A stretch of DNA of 64,000 nt from a virus. Position numbers and translations under genes: made by a program. Positions 1-8,685 of the stretch are shown here, piece by piece (position 1 is the stretch's first letter; each line of letters begins with the position of its first letter). The notes under the pieces are model-generated. The model made no database searches and was not told the origin of the DNA. It saw nothing but the letters and a program-made list of their open reading frames with translations. Location: positions 186,001-250,000 of the IMG/VR virus record IMGVR_UViG_3300027749_002876; one strand, given 5' to 3'.

Positions 1-26
1 ACTAGTTAAGAGGTGCCGAAATATTT

Positions 27-1502
27 TTATTTTTCGTCTAAGTAATCTTCATTTAGTCCTAAATCGCTATGAGGGAAAGCTATATAGCTATCGCCGTGCT
101 CATCACCTATTCTAATGACAAATACTCCCGCATCGTCATCCCCGGATTCATTTTGTCCTATTTCCCAGCCCATTGAGTGTAATGTTTGTTGGGCTTGCCT
201 CATTTGTTGCTCAGTACCATTCCACCACATTGCGGCTAACTTACGTAGTATTTCTTCATCAGGCTCTCTATCATCACTGCCGTTAGGGGCAAACTCTGTC
301 AAATCAGTTATACGCATTGGCCCTCTACGTTTGAACTTATTGTTCTCTTGTTCATATGTAGTGGGGTAAGGAATACCTAAGCTCTCATCAACTTCACTGC
401 CTGTAATAGCTTGCAACAAAGCACGTGCAACTACACGATCCTTTTCCTTTTCATCTTCAGGAAGTTGACTATAAGATTGCATAGCTAACTTAGCACGTTT
501 TAATTTCTTCTCATCTGGTGTGGGAGTATCTAACTGTAGTTGGCCTTTATAGTCAGCTGCCGCTGTTACATTCCAACCTTTGTGAATAGCATCACTGATA
601 GCTTCAATATCGGTTACACCTGCATCAATTAGTCGCTTTGCGGCTTTTGCTGATTGCATATTTGCCATCCAACCAAAGTTTGCACCCGGTGTACTACGAC
701 CATAATGGTAGGCGTCATCTAACGCTTTATCGCTGATATGTGCAAGTTGTTCTACTGATAGACTTGCACCCTCTTTTACTTCTCGCGGTTTAATATGATT
801 TATAACTGCTGGGGTTTTCTTCTCAGGAGGAATATATACATGTTGTTTAGGCTGTGTTACTGTTTTTTGGATAGGCACTGATTTTACTACTGGATCAACT
901 TTGATATTCTCTGCTAACTCATTACCCATACCCATGTCTAACATTTTAACAACATTGGCAGCAAGCTTAGGGTTCTTTTGAGTGACTGGATATAAACTCA
1001 TAACCATTGCAGTCTTACGTTTATCATTCAATGTAGGCCAAGCATCACGTATCTCACTTGCACTTGTGATACCAGGACCAAACTCTACTGTAGGTAGATA
1101 TGTAATATATGCATGTTTGCTGAATGGTTGTAACCTTTTAGGTGGCCATGGTTGGAAGTAAGCCGGACTGCCATCTTTCTTCGTCCCACCTGGCTTAGGT
1201 TGTTCATTCTTATCTTTCTCACTACGAACAAAGATTAATACATCTTCGTTAGGATTGTAATGACTTGTGATTTCTTCTGCTTTGAAAGGACTTTTAACTT
1301 GTACAAAGTGTTTGTCAGCAACACCTGCAAGTTTTGCTAGTTTCTCTTTGATACTAAAAGGAAATGGTCTTGTTTTTGTATCATTGGTGGCGGCTACGTA
1401 TACATCAGCATCAGGAAAAGCCTTGATAGCACTTTGATACAGTGAAGCATGTCCTGCGTGAAACGGATGAAAGCCTCCCGGCATGACTACAATTTGTCTC
1501 AT
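27..1502 (-). CDS. Nucleotidylyltransferase, multidomain phage protein
   Basis: The N-terminal ~170 residues are a nucleotidylyltransferase of the HxGH superfamily. GGFHPFHAGH at residues 9-18 holds the HAGH nucleotide-binding signature, and ITSASEIR at 145-152 is the second conserved motif (IxSTxIR type). Such enzymes join a nucleoside triphosphate to a phosphorylated substrate. The substrate here cannot be read from sequence. A proline/lysine-rich linker (about 200-245) leads to a helical middle region, and the C-terminal ~100 residues, beginning MRITDLTEF, look like a separate acidic module. At 491 aa it is far longer than a single-domain enzyme, so it may be a virion-associated fusion. 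It is the last gene of the 2033-27 run and begins 1 nt after its upstream neighbour. Family assignment is firm, role unknown. Confidence 0.75.
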   Translation of the reverse strand: MRQIVVMPGGFHPFHAGHASLYQSAIKAFPDADVYVAATNDTKTRPFPFSIKEKLAKLAGVADKHFVQVKSPFKAEEITSHYNPNEDVLIFVRSEKDKNEQPKPGGTKKDGSPAYFQPWPPKRLQPFSKHAYITYLPTVEFGPGITSASEIRDAWPTLNDKRKTAMVMSLYPVTQKNPKLAANVVKMLDMGMGNELAENIKVDPVVKSVPIQKTVTQPKQHVYIPPEKKTPAVINHIKPREVKEGASLSVEQLAHISDKALDDAYHYGRSTPGANFGWMANMQSAKAAKRLIDAGVTDIEAISDAIHKGWNVTAAADYKGQLQLDTPTPDEKKLKRAKLAMQSYSQLPEDEKEKDRVVARALLQAITGSEVDESLGIPYPTTYEQENNKFKRRGPMRITDLTEFAPNGSDDREPDEEILRKLAAMWWNGTEQQMRQAQQTLHSMGWEIGQNESGDDDAGVFVIRIGDEHGDSYIAFPHSDLGLNEDYLDEK

Positions 1503-1503
1503 A

Positions 1504-1869
1504 TCAATAACTTAACTTTACGAAATTAACTACACCTTGTGAAAAATCTTCAACTTTGGCTCTCATATAAACATAGCTACCTTCAATGTTAGTATACGTT
1601 GAAGCATTGGAATTTGCATTGCCATCAGCTACTAATTCATATACTTTGAACCAATCATTTTCAGTCGGAGTTGTAGCTAATGTAGCTTGTATAATGATAT
1701 TACCATTAACTTCTGTTAGGTTAATGTTAACAGTTTGCAATGCTCTAGGTGTTATGATATATGATGCGGCTGGTTGTTCATCACCTACTACTGTATAAGC
1801 ATTACCGTTATCTACGGTTGCACTCCATGCAGTTTGTGGCAATAAAATGAGTGTAGTTGTTTGGCTCAT
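1504..1869 (-). CDS. Hypothetical phage protein, 121 aa
   Basis: I do not recognise a family. The protein is Thr/Asn/Val-rich and predicted to be mainly beta strand, with no membrane segment or catalytic motif, in the style of small phage structural or fibre-associated proteins. Its ATG overlaps the stop codon of the 54-aa gene upstream (TAATG), and its stop lies 1 nt before the nucleotidylyltransferase start. The three genes are therefore probably one late transcript from the GATAAATA element at 2058-2065. A virion role is inferred from promoter class only. Confidence 0.6.
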   Translation of the reverse strand: MSQTTTLILLPQTAWSATVDNGNAYTVVGDEQPAASYIITPRALQTVNINLTEVNGNIIIQATLATTPTENDWFKVYELVADGNANSNASTYTNIEGSYVYMRAKVEDFSQGVVNFVKLSY

Positions 1870-2033
1870 TATGCTTTTACAACCTCAACAACAACACTGT
1901 CGCCAATTAATTCTTGGGCAACTTGTTCTAAAGCCGTTTCTATTTCAGGACTAGTGATACTAGTACCTGAATCATTGTCTTTTACTATTTTACTAAAAGT
2001 GATTACGATTGATTCTGTTACAATCTTTGCCAT
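1869..2033 (-). CDS. Small hypothetical protein, 54 aa
   Basis: A 54-codon reading frame starting MAKIVTESI and ending VVEVVKA. It is supported by a good ribosome-binding site (GGAG, 10 nt before the ATG), a late promoter element 24 nt upstream of the ATG, and a TAATG stop-start overlap with the next gene. It is acidic and probably a short strand-helix-strand fold. No homologous family is recognised. It is the first gene of a three-gene late operon. Confidence 0.6.
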   Translation of the reverse strand: MAKIVTESIVITFSKIVKDNDSGTSITSPEIETALEQVAQELIGDSVVVEVVKA

Positions 2034-2057
2034 GGTAAATACTCCATTTTATTAGAG

Positions 2058-2065
2058 TATTTATC
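2058..2065 (-). promoter_or_regulatory. Late promoter element GATAAATA
   Basis: GATAAATA on the minus strand, followed by a leader with GGAG before the ATG at 2033. It matches the T4 late consensus TATAAATA at seven of eight positions. Confidence 0.6.
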
Positions 2066-2068
2066 ATT

Positions 2069-2800
2069 TTAAACAGCTTCTGGTCGTTTTTCTAATTTAT
2101 AGCGTTTTCCAAGCATATCCCCGTAAATCAATGCTAGATAGCTTAACGTGCTTTCATCATCGTAATCAATAAAATGACTAGCATTACTAAAACGATATCT
2201 CCAACTATGCTGATTTGTGTGAACCGAGCCTTTAGCCCAATGTTTTAGTGCAGGACTAGGGTATAGTGACTTGTTTTTCTTAAACATATCGTTCAGGTCT
2301 ATTGCAAATGTCCCCTCAACTCTCCTAGATTTTAGATAAACTCTAAATTTATGATTAGGATTACGCACAAAATGCTTAATCCCAATAAAGTTAGATATAT
2401 GTGATTGAGTTACATCTATTTCAATGCCTGGCATATAATTTACAATATCTTTTAACTCTTGTAAATCATTACTGAATACCCCTACAGTATTATGTTCAAT
2501 TCTAATTGTAGAATTTTTCTTCTTTTTTAAGTCATTACGCCACTTAAGAAATGATGCTAATATTGCCAAATTCTCACGCACTTCATCCCGTTCATATGAG
2601 ATAGTATTATGACTGTAGCCTACTGCAGGTGCTTCTAATCTATCAACTAATTCCTGAATGTCATGTTTAATGTACCATGTATAACGAACACCTACTAGAT
2701 TAAATCTAGCTCGGTATTCGTATTTGTTATAGTAATGCTGGTCCCGATATTCATAAAAATCAACACCCGGTACGTCTTCAACTGATTTCAATAATCCCAT
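2069..2800 (-). CDS. Conserved-looking phage protein of unknown function, 243 aa
   Basis: No family recognised. It is rich in Tyr, Arg, Asp and Asn, with an aromatic N-terminal half (HYYNKYEYRARF) and a basic middle, and has no obvious signal peptide, membrane segment or enzyme motif. Composition would suit a nucleic-acid or protein-binding role, but that is a guess. Its first 23 nt overlap the 3' end of the ClpA gene, so it is probably translationally coupled to it and part of the DnaJ-ClpA operon driven from 5892-5920. Confidence 0.55.
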   Translation of the reverse strand: MGLLKSVEDVPGVDFYEYRDQHYYNKYEYRARFNLVGVRYTWYIKHDIQELVDRLEAPAVGYSHNTISYERDEVRENLAILASFLKWRNDLKKKKNSTIRIEHNTVGVFSNDLQELKDIVNYMPGIEIDVTQSHISNFIGIKHFVRNPNHKFRVYLKSRRVEGTFAIDLNDMFKKNKSLYPSPALKHWAKGSVHTNQHSWRYRFSNASHFIDYDDESTLSYLALIYGDMLGKRYKLEKRPEAV

Positions 2801-5051
2801 CTTCGCCTACTCTTGCTGTTGATTTTTGTACAACGTTGTACTCAATACTATCTTCATTCATAACCGCTGTGATAACACTATTCTTAATGCGTTCAAAAAG
2901 AATCTTCTTACTCAATGGTACACGAATCAATTCATCGATCTTACGTGCTAGTGGTCTTGCACCCATCTTCTTATCATAACCCTGTTCAGCTAGATATTCA
3001 ATAACAGGTTCTGATAAGTTTAATGTAATATCGTGCTTGTCCAATAGTGATTCTTTAAGCTGTTCAGTAAACTTAATAACAATTTTCTTAATTGAAAGCA
3101 TGTCAAGTTTGTTAAACTTACATACTAAATCTAAACGATTTCTAAACTCGGGTTTAAAGAATTCTTTCAATGCTTTGTCATCTTCGCCAGTCTTTTCTTG
3201 ACTACCGAAGCCAATGTTGTTTCGTTCACTGTCACTACTACCTAAATTACTTGTTAAGATAATAACACAGTTCTTACAGTTAACTTCTTTACCATTAGAC
3301 CCAGTGACACGACCTTCATCTAACATCTGTAAAAAGATGTTAAAAATATCAGGGTGTGCTTTCTCTACTTCATCAAACAACAAGATACTGTGTGGGTTCT
3401 TGCTCAAGTCATTAACTAATCGTCCGCCACCGACTTGACTATCACCAAAGCCAACATAACCAGGGGGAGGACCAATCAAACTTGATACAGAATGTTTCTC
3501 ACCGTATTCACTCATATCATATTTGAGTAATGTCATGTCGAGGTTTTTACTTAATAACTTAGCCAATTCTGTTTTACCTGTACCTGTTGGGCCTAAGAAT
3601 AAGAAACTTGCTGTAGGCTTAGTTTCACTACCGATGCCTGCAAAACTAACATAGATACGTTCTAATACTTTGTCAATTGTTTCATCCTGACCATACAGTT
3701 TACCCTTGACGTTAACTTCAAGTGTTTGAATAAGATTCATATTATCACCACTAAGTTTGTCAGCAGGTACACCTGTAAAGCGTTCAACCTGTTGAAAAAT
3801 CATATCTTTGGTGATTTGAATTCCCTTATTGCCATCAACACGTTGACGGGCACAAGCCGCATCAAGTAAATCAATACTTTTGTCAGGGTTTTTACGGTCA
3901 TGAATATATCGTAAAGCTGATTCAACTGAGGCAATAACTGCTTCACTTGTAATTTCAACGTCATGGAAGTCATTTAATCGTGTGCTTAATCCAGTAAGAA
4001 TACTAATTGTACTTTCTTTACTTGGCTCATCAATAGAGACACGATAGAATCTACGCATTAATGCACGATCCTTCTCAAACGATTCGTAATATTCTTCCCA
4101 AGTAGTACTGGCGATAACTTTCAATGTACCTTTAGTGATAGCTGGTTTAATTAAGTTAGCAAAGTCAACCGCACCACCATTTGCATTACCACTACCACTC
4201 ATTGTATGAGCCTCATCAATGAATAATATTGCTTTCTTTTTTGTGTTAAGTGCTTCTAATACACCTTTAACTTTTTCTTCAAAGTCACCGCGATATTTAC
4301 TTCCAGCAAGTAGTGAACCTACTTCAAGACTATATACTTCATGTCCAACAATAAATTCAGGACAATCACCTAGTGCAATTGAATTAGCAAGACCTTCAGC
4401 GATAGCAGTTTTACCTACACCCGGATCACCTACCATCAATACATTTGCTTTAAATCGTTTAGCAAGAACATTAATGATTTCATCTAATTCTTTTGTTCTT
4501 CCAATTAGAGGTTCTAATTTATTTTGACGGGCAAGTTCACTTAGATTAGTAGTATATTCTTCTAAGATTTCATCTGCTTGACCTTCACTTAATTTACTGG
4601 TAAATTCAGCACCCTTGTATGTTTTTTGCCAGTGATTTACAAACTCTTGTTTATTGACACCATATTTCAATAAGAAATAATGTGCATGACTATTACCTTC
4701 ACTTGCCATACTTAAGTACAAGTCAATTGTAGTAACTTGTCTACGACCGGTAAATAACACTTGTGTTACACTACGATTCATAACACGTTCTAAACTGTTT
4801 GTTTTACGTGGTTGAACTTGGTCAACTGTAACGTTACTTAGTTCAATTGCATGTAGTCCATCAAGATAGCTAGTTACTTCCTGAACCATTAAATTAACAT
4901 CAGCTCCAAAACTATCCAGACATTTATTAAATGGTGTATGGGTAATTAATGCTAACAATAAATGCTCAACTGTGCAATATTGATGTTTTCTTTCTTTTGC
5001 AAAAGAAATAGCCTGTTCAATAATGTTTTCGATTTCGGGTGAATTGGTCAA
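2778..5051 (-). CDS. clpA: ClpA-like AAA+ unfoldase
   Basis: A full-length Clp/Hsp100 unfoldase of the ClpA type, 757 aa against about 758 in Escherichia coli. It has an N-terminal Clp N domain (1-145), D1 with Walker A GDPGVGKT at 208-215 and Walker B LFIDE at 276-280, and D2 with Walker A GPTGTGKT at 487-494, Walker B LLFDE at 557-561 and the arginine-finger region FRNRLD at 636-641. A ClpB-type coiled-coil middle domain is absent. The D2 loop contains IGF at 613-615, the position of the IGL/IGF tripeptide by which ClpA and ClpX dock onto ClpP. No clpP is visible here, so it probably works with host ClpP. Directly downstream of the DnaJ-like gene and probably co-transcribed with it. Confidence 0.93.
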   Translation of the reverse strand: MTNSPEIENIIEQAISFAKERKHQYCTVEHLLLALITHTPFNKCLDSFGADVNLMVQEVTSYLDGLHAIELSNVTVDQVQPRKTNSLERVMNRSVTQVLFTGRRQVTTIDLYLSMASEGNSHAHYFLLKYGVNKQEFVNHWQKTYKGAEFTSKLSEGQADEILEEYTTNLSELARQNKLEPLIGRTKELDEIINVLAKRFKANVLMVGDPGVGKTAIAEGLANSIALGDCPEFIVGHEVYSLEVGSLLAGSKYRGDFEEKVKGVLEALNTKKKAILFIDEAHTMSGSGNANGGAVDFANLIKPAITKGTLKVIASTTWEEYYESFEKDRALMRRFYRVSIDEPSKESTISILTGLSTRLNDFHDVEITSEAVIASVESALRYIHDRKNPDKSIDLLDAACARQRVDGNKGIQITKDMIFQQVERFTGVPADKLSGDNMNLIQTLEVNVKGKLYGQDETIDKVLERIYVSFAGIGSETKPTASFLFLGPTGTGKTELAKLLSKNLDMTLLKYDMSEYGEKHSVSSLIGPPPGYVGFGDSQVGGGRLVNDLSKNPHSILLFDEVEKAHPDIFNIFLQMLDEGRVTGSNGKEVNCKNCVIILTSNLGSSDSERNNIGFGSQEKTGEDDKALKEFFKPEFRNRLDLVCKFNKLDMLSIKKIVIKFTEQLKESLLDKHDITLNLSEPVIEYLAEQGYDKKMGARPLARKIDELIRVPLSKKILFERIKNSVITAVMNEDSIEYNVVQKSTARVGEDGIIEIS

Positions 5052-5074
5052 AGTTTTGTTTTCCTTTTGTTTAT

Positions 5075-5884
5075 TTACTTAGATTTAGCACGTATAATGC
5101 TATCAGTTATTTCTTTATCAATTATATCAGGTAAAATAGGTTTTATCAATATGATTTGGTCTCCGTAAATTGATGTAGATTGAATTGGCATACCTTCTTT
5201 GGCTATTTTTAAATGCATATGAGGCTGTGTTCTGGGTGGTACTGTAACCATTAATTTTTTACCAGAAAAAGTAGTGAATTCAATATCTGTTCCTACAATC
5301 AAATCTAATACCGATACAGGTTGTGTGCAGTATAAATCATTTCCTCTTCTTTCAAATTTTAAATGATTTTGAATAATAAATTCAACAATTAATATAGCCT
5401 GAGGAATAACATTCTCATAGCGTACCTGTGACCCGTGATTAACACCTTTGGGAATTTCAATAGTAATTGCATGGTTACCATGAGGTGTTTGTAATTGTAA
5501 ATTTTGACTATCACCATGGTATGCTTGTTCTAATGTAATATTAACCTGTGTCCTAAATGCATGTGGAGTGTTTGGACGTCTAGCATTATGTTGTTGAAAC
5601 ATTTGGCCAAACAAATCGTTTATATCATTATTGAAGTTAAAATTAAATCCACCTCCGCCCCCACCCGGAAATCCGAATGGATTACCTTGCGGCATTGGGT
5701 TATCATATTGTTTTCGTTGATTTGGGTCACTAAGAATGCGATATGCTTCTTCTATCTTTTGAAATGTAGCAGTATCACCACCTTTATCAGGGTGATGTTT
5801 ACCTGCTAGTTTTCTATATGCTTTTTTTATATCGTCTGGTGTAGATTTTTTACCTACACCTAGAATTGAGTAATAGTCTGTCAT
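5075..5884 (-). CDS. DnaJ/CbpA-like J-domain co-chaperone
   Basis: The N-terminal J domain (residues 3-65) carries the HPD signature at 31-33, which stimulates Hsp70 ATPase. It is followed by a Gly/Phe-rich linker (about 70-85) and a C-terminal substrate-binding region with the typical VTVPPRTQ motif. No CxxCxGxG zinc repeats are present, so this is a type II (CbpA-like) J protein and slightly shorter than bacterial CbpA. It would recruit host DnaK to phage or host clients. The gene precedes clpA by 23 nt and has a sigma-70 type promoter (5892-5920) whose predicted start of transcription falls at the ATG. No Shine-Dalgarno site is present. Confidence 0.92.
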   Translation of the reverse strand: MTDYYSILGVGKKSTPDDIKKAYRKLAGKHHPDKGGDTATFQKIEEAYRILSDPNQRKQYDNPMPQGNPFGFPGGGGGGFNFNFNNDINDLFGQMFQQHNARRPNTPHAFRTQVNITLEQAYHGDSQNLQLQTPHGNHAITIEIPKGVNHGSQVRYENVIPQAILIVEFIIQNHLKFERRGNDLYCTQPVSVLDLIVGTDIEFTTFSGKKLMVTVPPRTQPHMHLKIAKEGMPIQSTSIYGDQIILIKPILPDIIDKEITDSIIRAKSK

Positions 5885-5891
5885 AATATCA

Positions 5892-5920
5892 AGTATAACA
5901 CAGTTAGTGTGTTAAGTCAA
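5892..5920 (-). promoter_or_regulatory. Sigma-70 promoter, near-leaderless, for dnaJ-clpA
   Basis: TTGACT (5915-5920), a 17-nt spacer, then TATACT (5892-5897) on the minus strand. The ATG follows after 7 nt. Confidence 0.65.
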
Positions 5921-5926
5921 TATTTA

Positions 5927-6532
5927 TTATGATTTGCCTTCAATTTTTTCTTTTGTTCGCCCATATGCGGCTATACCAAGAACAGCACCCATAGCTATGT
6001 GATAAAGACCAGCACCTTGCAATGTTAATGGTTGCCATTGCATAGTGACACTACCCTTACTCATTGCTTGTAATAAACTCCATAGTATGGGGAATACAAC
6101 AAAGTCCATTGTACAAGTTAACATATAGATCCAACCCATAACTGGACGCCATTTTTTGTTGATCCAATCTGTATTATCATTAGCTACTAATACATCTGCA
6201 CCACTGGCGGCATTTGTTGGAGCGGCTCCTGTGAGTACTGGTTGATTGCTGTTTGATTGATTAATGTTTTGTGTGCTTCCGAATCCTGAACTTGACTGTT
6301 GATTGAAGCCTGGACTTGAAAACGATCCTGATGAACCAAACGAACCACCACCGAAGCCTCCTGTCGAAGGTGAGCCAAATGCTGAACTCCCGCCAAATGA
6401 TGTGTTTGAACCATAACTACTACCTTGAGGAAATTGTTGAATTGACGGATCAGATGCTAGCATCTCATGGTGCTCATCATCTAACGCCATTGGTTGTTCA
6501 AAATTAGTTTTCTTAGGTAATATAGTTTCCAT
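5927..6532 (-). CDS. Holin-like membrane protein with long Gly/Ser/Phe tail
   Basis: Residues 1-125 are low complexity, rich in Gly, Ser, Phe and Asn. The C-terminal 75 residues begin with WRPVMGWIYM and contain two or three hydrophobic segments (about 130-158 and 172-192) followed by a basic tail (GRTKEKIEGKS). The arrangement of an RPV/MGW entry, a short polar loop and a small-residue second helix matches phage holins of the 3-TM superfamily, which open the inner membrane at lysis. The disordered extension is unusual for a holin. The start codon overlaps the preceding stop by 1 nt. The endolysin candidate is about 10 kb away (16212-16832). Confidence 0.65.
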   Translation of the reverse strand: METILPKKTNFEQPMALDDEHHEMLASDPSIQQFPQGSSYGSNTSFGGSSAFGSPSTGGFGGGSFGSSGSFSSPGFNQQSSSGFGSTQNINQSNSNQPVLTGAAPTNAASGADVLVANDNTDWINKKWRPVMGWIYMLTCTMDFVVFPILWSLLQAMSKGSVTMQWQPLTLQGAGLYHIAMGAVLGIAAYGRTKEKIEGKS

Positions 6533-7083
6533 TACAATCCTGCCATTGATTTGAATGCTCTTAAATCAGCATCTTGTTTACCGGAATGTATTGGTTTAAC
6601 ATCTAGTCCTGCTCTATGGCGCATCTCATTTAAATCTTCTTCACGTTCTTCTTCAACACGATAATTATGCGGTGATAAAACTAGTACTTGTTTTAGTACT
6701 TCTTCACTTGGTTCGTATTCTTCGTCATCTACCATGATAGTCCAATCAGTTAATTTCATGTCAGTTAGTGTTTTTAAATCTTCTAACAATTCAATGATAC
6801 GTGCCGGAACACTACTTCTACGATTCATTTCAACAAATACAAGATATCTACCGGGTGACACTTCACCTTCACTAACTTGTGCATCTAATACAAAATCATA
6901 TCCACGTTCAAACCAATCACACAAATCATCGCCGGCTTGTTTGTTTTTAATAGTAAATGCCAATGTAACAATCTCACTATCTTTACCCATATGTGCGGCA
7001 TATTCATCTATCGTAACTTCAGGTAACATTTGACCTTCTAAGTCGTGATAGTCTAACCCTTCATTGATTATAACTTTACTCAT
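6532..7083 (-). CDS. Conserved unknown phage protein, 183 aa
   Basis: I chose the ATG at 7083 (MSKVIINEG), 1 nt after the upstream stop, rather than the in-frame ATG 30 nt earlier, which lies inside the upstream gene and has no ribosome site. The protein is acidic, with alternating strands and helices, no membrane segment, and a conserved-looking core (TLAFTIKNK, GRYLVFVEMNRR, LTDWTIMVDDE). The fold looks small and globular. No function can be assigned. It sits between a late-promoter gene and the holin-like gene and is probably co-transcribed with both. Confidence 0.6.
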   Translation of the reverse strand: MSKVIINEGLDYHDLEGQMLPEVTIDEYAAHMGKDSEIVTLAFTIKNKQAGDDLCDWFERGYDFVLDAQVSEGEVSPGRYLVFVEMNRRSSVPARIIELLEDLKTLTDMKLTDWTIMVDDEEYEPSEEVLKQVLVLSPHNYRVEEEREEDLNEMRHRAGLDVKPIHSGKQDADLRAFKSMAGL

Positions 7084-7084
7084 A

Positions 7085-7711
7085 TTATATTGTTCCCATT
7101 GGAGGAGGTGCATTGGCGTCCATTGGCATATTGCCTGTCATACCGGGCATCTGTTGTTGGTCTTGTCCACCATCTTCACTACCATCACTATCTTCTTCGT
7201 CTAAATCGTCCTCATATGAATTATCTAACTCATTCAAATCAATATTTTGACCAGCTAAATCAATACTACCTTCACGGATATCATCCATGATTTCTTTAGG
7301 CATTTCTATGTAGACTAGCCATACTTGTTTTTTCTGCATTTTTGGATAACGTGTCCCGGGCACATAATCATCAGGATTTTCTACTTCAACCGGAACTTCA
7401 ATCTTAGTTTTTTTCCATTGTATTTTGCAACCTAATTTAACTAAACGTTTAGCCCCACTTGGGTCAGGCATTAGTTTATATGGCCACATGAACATACATC
7501 CCACTGAGTAGCGTTTAACTACCGGGCCTTGAACTAACTCACCTAGCTGCCAGTTTCTGAAGGCATATATATCAGCTTCATCTAAAACACGTTCAAAATC
7601 TAATAATACGGACATAGAACCATTGCTGGTATATATCCCTTTTATGGTGCTAATAATGCTGACATAATCAACATCATCAAAAAAATCGTCGGCGACAGGT
7701 AAAGTACTCAT
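7085..7711 (-). CDS. Conserved unknown phage protein with acidic/proline tail, 208 aa
   Basis: The globular first ~150 residues contain basic and aromatic segments (CKIQWKKTKIEVPVEVENP). They are followed by a strongly acidic stretch (about 165-185) and a Met/Pro/Gln-rich tail ending PPPMGTI. No family can be named with confidence. A structural or assembly role is inferred from the late promoter. GATAAATA sits exactly 5 nt before the ATG, so the message should be leaderless, and no Shine-Dalgarno sequence is present. A second late element lies about 60 nt further upstream. Confidence 0.6.
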   Translation of the reverse strand: MSTLPVADDFFDDVDYVSIISTIKGIYTSNGSMSVLLDFERVLDEADIYAFRNWQLGELVQGPVVKRYSVGCMFMWPYKLMPDPSGAKRLVKLGCKIQWKKTKIEVPVEVENPDDYVPGTRYPKMQKKQVWLVYIEMPKEIMDDIREGSIDLAGQNIDLNELDNSYEDDLDEEDSDGSEDGGQDQQQMPGMTGNMPMDANAPPPMGTI

Positions 7712-7716
7712 ATATG

Positions 7717-7724
7717 TATTTATC
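7717..7724 (-). promoter_or_regulatory. Late promoter element, leaderless spacing
   Basis: GATAAATA on the minus strand, 5 nt before the ATG at 7711. With T4 late geometry, transcription would begin at the A of the start codon. Confidence 0.55.
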
Positions 7725-7771
7725 TTATTACAATATTATAGATAGATTTCAAAAGTTTGGGAATAGCCTAA

Positions 7772-7779
7772 TATTTATC
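7772..7779 (-). promoter_or_regulatory. Second late promoter element upstream of 7711
   Basis: GATAAATA on the minus strand in the 168-nt gap between the divergent gene 7085-7711 and phoH. It could give a leadered transcript of the same gene. I see no convincing -10 for phoH in this gap. Confidence 0.4.
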
Positions 7780-7879
7780 ATTGGAACTTGTGTTAAAAGT
7801 ATGCTACTATGTACGTAAACATTGACCTTAAATAATATTGAGTGTTATGAGAACTCACGCTCTACAAAGGAGAATCAAC

Positions 7880-8662
7880 TTGAGCAAAAGAAAAACTAGC
7901 GCATTAAAGACTACAGACACACGTTTTTTACACAACAAAAAAGAAGGTAAAACATTTTATATAAATGAATCAAAGACGATAGATTTCACACAGGCAACTC
8001 AGAAACCAAGAGTACGTAAACCCGTAGAACTCATCCCAAAATCCATAAATCAAGAAAAATACATATTAGCATTACTTGATGATAAGACAGATATAGTCGT
8101 GGTTTCGGGACCTGCAGGGACAGGGAAAACGTATCTTGCCATGCAAGCCGCTATCAAAGCAATGCGAAACGGTGACTGTGACAGGATTATCTTAACTAGA
8201 CCTGCTGTAGGTGTTGATGATGAAAAACATGGTTTCTTACCGGGCGATATCAATCAAAAGATGGAACCTTGGACTAGACCATTATTAGATGTGTTACGTG
8301 AGTATTATTCAACTAAAGAAATTGCCGATATGCTAGAAGAACAAATAGTGGAGATAGCTCCGTTAGCGTTCTGTAGAGGTCGCAACTTTAAAAACAGTTG
8401 GGTTGTACTTGATGAGGCTCAAAACGCAACCCCAAGCCAGTTAAAAATGATTATGACACGTATCGGGATCGGTAGTAAGATTGTCATCACTGGTGATGTA
8501 GAACAAACAGATAGACGCACGCCTGAGAATGGGCTCCTAGACCTTTTAACAAAGCTAGATGGTGGAAAGGGGGTGATTCCAGGCTTAGCGTCTTGCAAGT
8601 TCGATATGCGTGACATACAACGTCACAAAATTATCGAACACATCCTAAAGATGTACGCATAA
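7880..8662 (+). CDS. phoH: PhoH-family ATPase
   Basis: The protein has Walker A GPAGTGKT at residues 77-84 and Walker B VVLDEAQN at about 175-182, followed by the conserved TRIGIGSKIVITGD block. This is the PhoH-type P-loop ATPase common in marine and other phages, probably linked to RNA metabolism. Its actual role in phages is unsettled. I start it at TTG 7880, which has a strong AAAGGAG site 7 nt upstream. The in-frame ATG at 7838 has none. The protein is then 260 aa. It is the only plus-strand gene of the first 29 kb and ends in a bidirectional terminator shared with the convergent gene. Confidence 0.92.
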   Translation: MSKRKTSALKTTDTRFLHNKKEGKTFYINESKTIDFTQATQKPRVRKPVELIPKSINQEKYILALLDDKTDIVVVSGPAGTGKTYLAMQAAIKAMRNGDCDRIILTRPAVGVDDEKHGFLPGDINQKMEPWTRPLLDVLREYYSTKEIADMLEEQIVEIAPLAFCRGRNFKNSWVVLDEAQNATPSQLKMIMTRIGIGSKIVITGDVEQTDRRTPENGLLDLLTKLDGGKGVIPGLASCKFDMRDIQRHKIIEHILKMYA

Positions 8663-8685
8663 AAATGGGGCTTAGGCCCCATTTT
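8662..8685. terminator. Bidirectional terminator between phoH and the gp44 operon
   Basis: A perfect 10-bp stem AAAATGGGGC/GCCCCATTTT with a 4-nt loop. It gives a U-tract on either strand and overlaps the stop codons of both convergent genes. Confidence 0.85.

Noticed and set aside
7822-7850. Sigma-70 promoter for phoH (TTGACC with 17-nt spacer)
   Set aside because: The -10 would be TTATGA, with almost no match to TATAAT. I cannot support a promoter in the 7712-7837 gap for phoH.
7838-7879. ATG at 7838 as start of PhoH
   Set aside because: No ribosome site, while TTG at 7880 has AAAGGAG at ideal distance and gives the usual PhoH N-terminus length.
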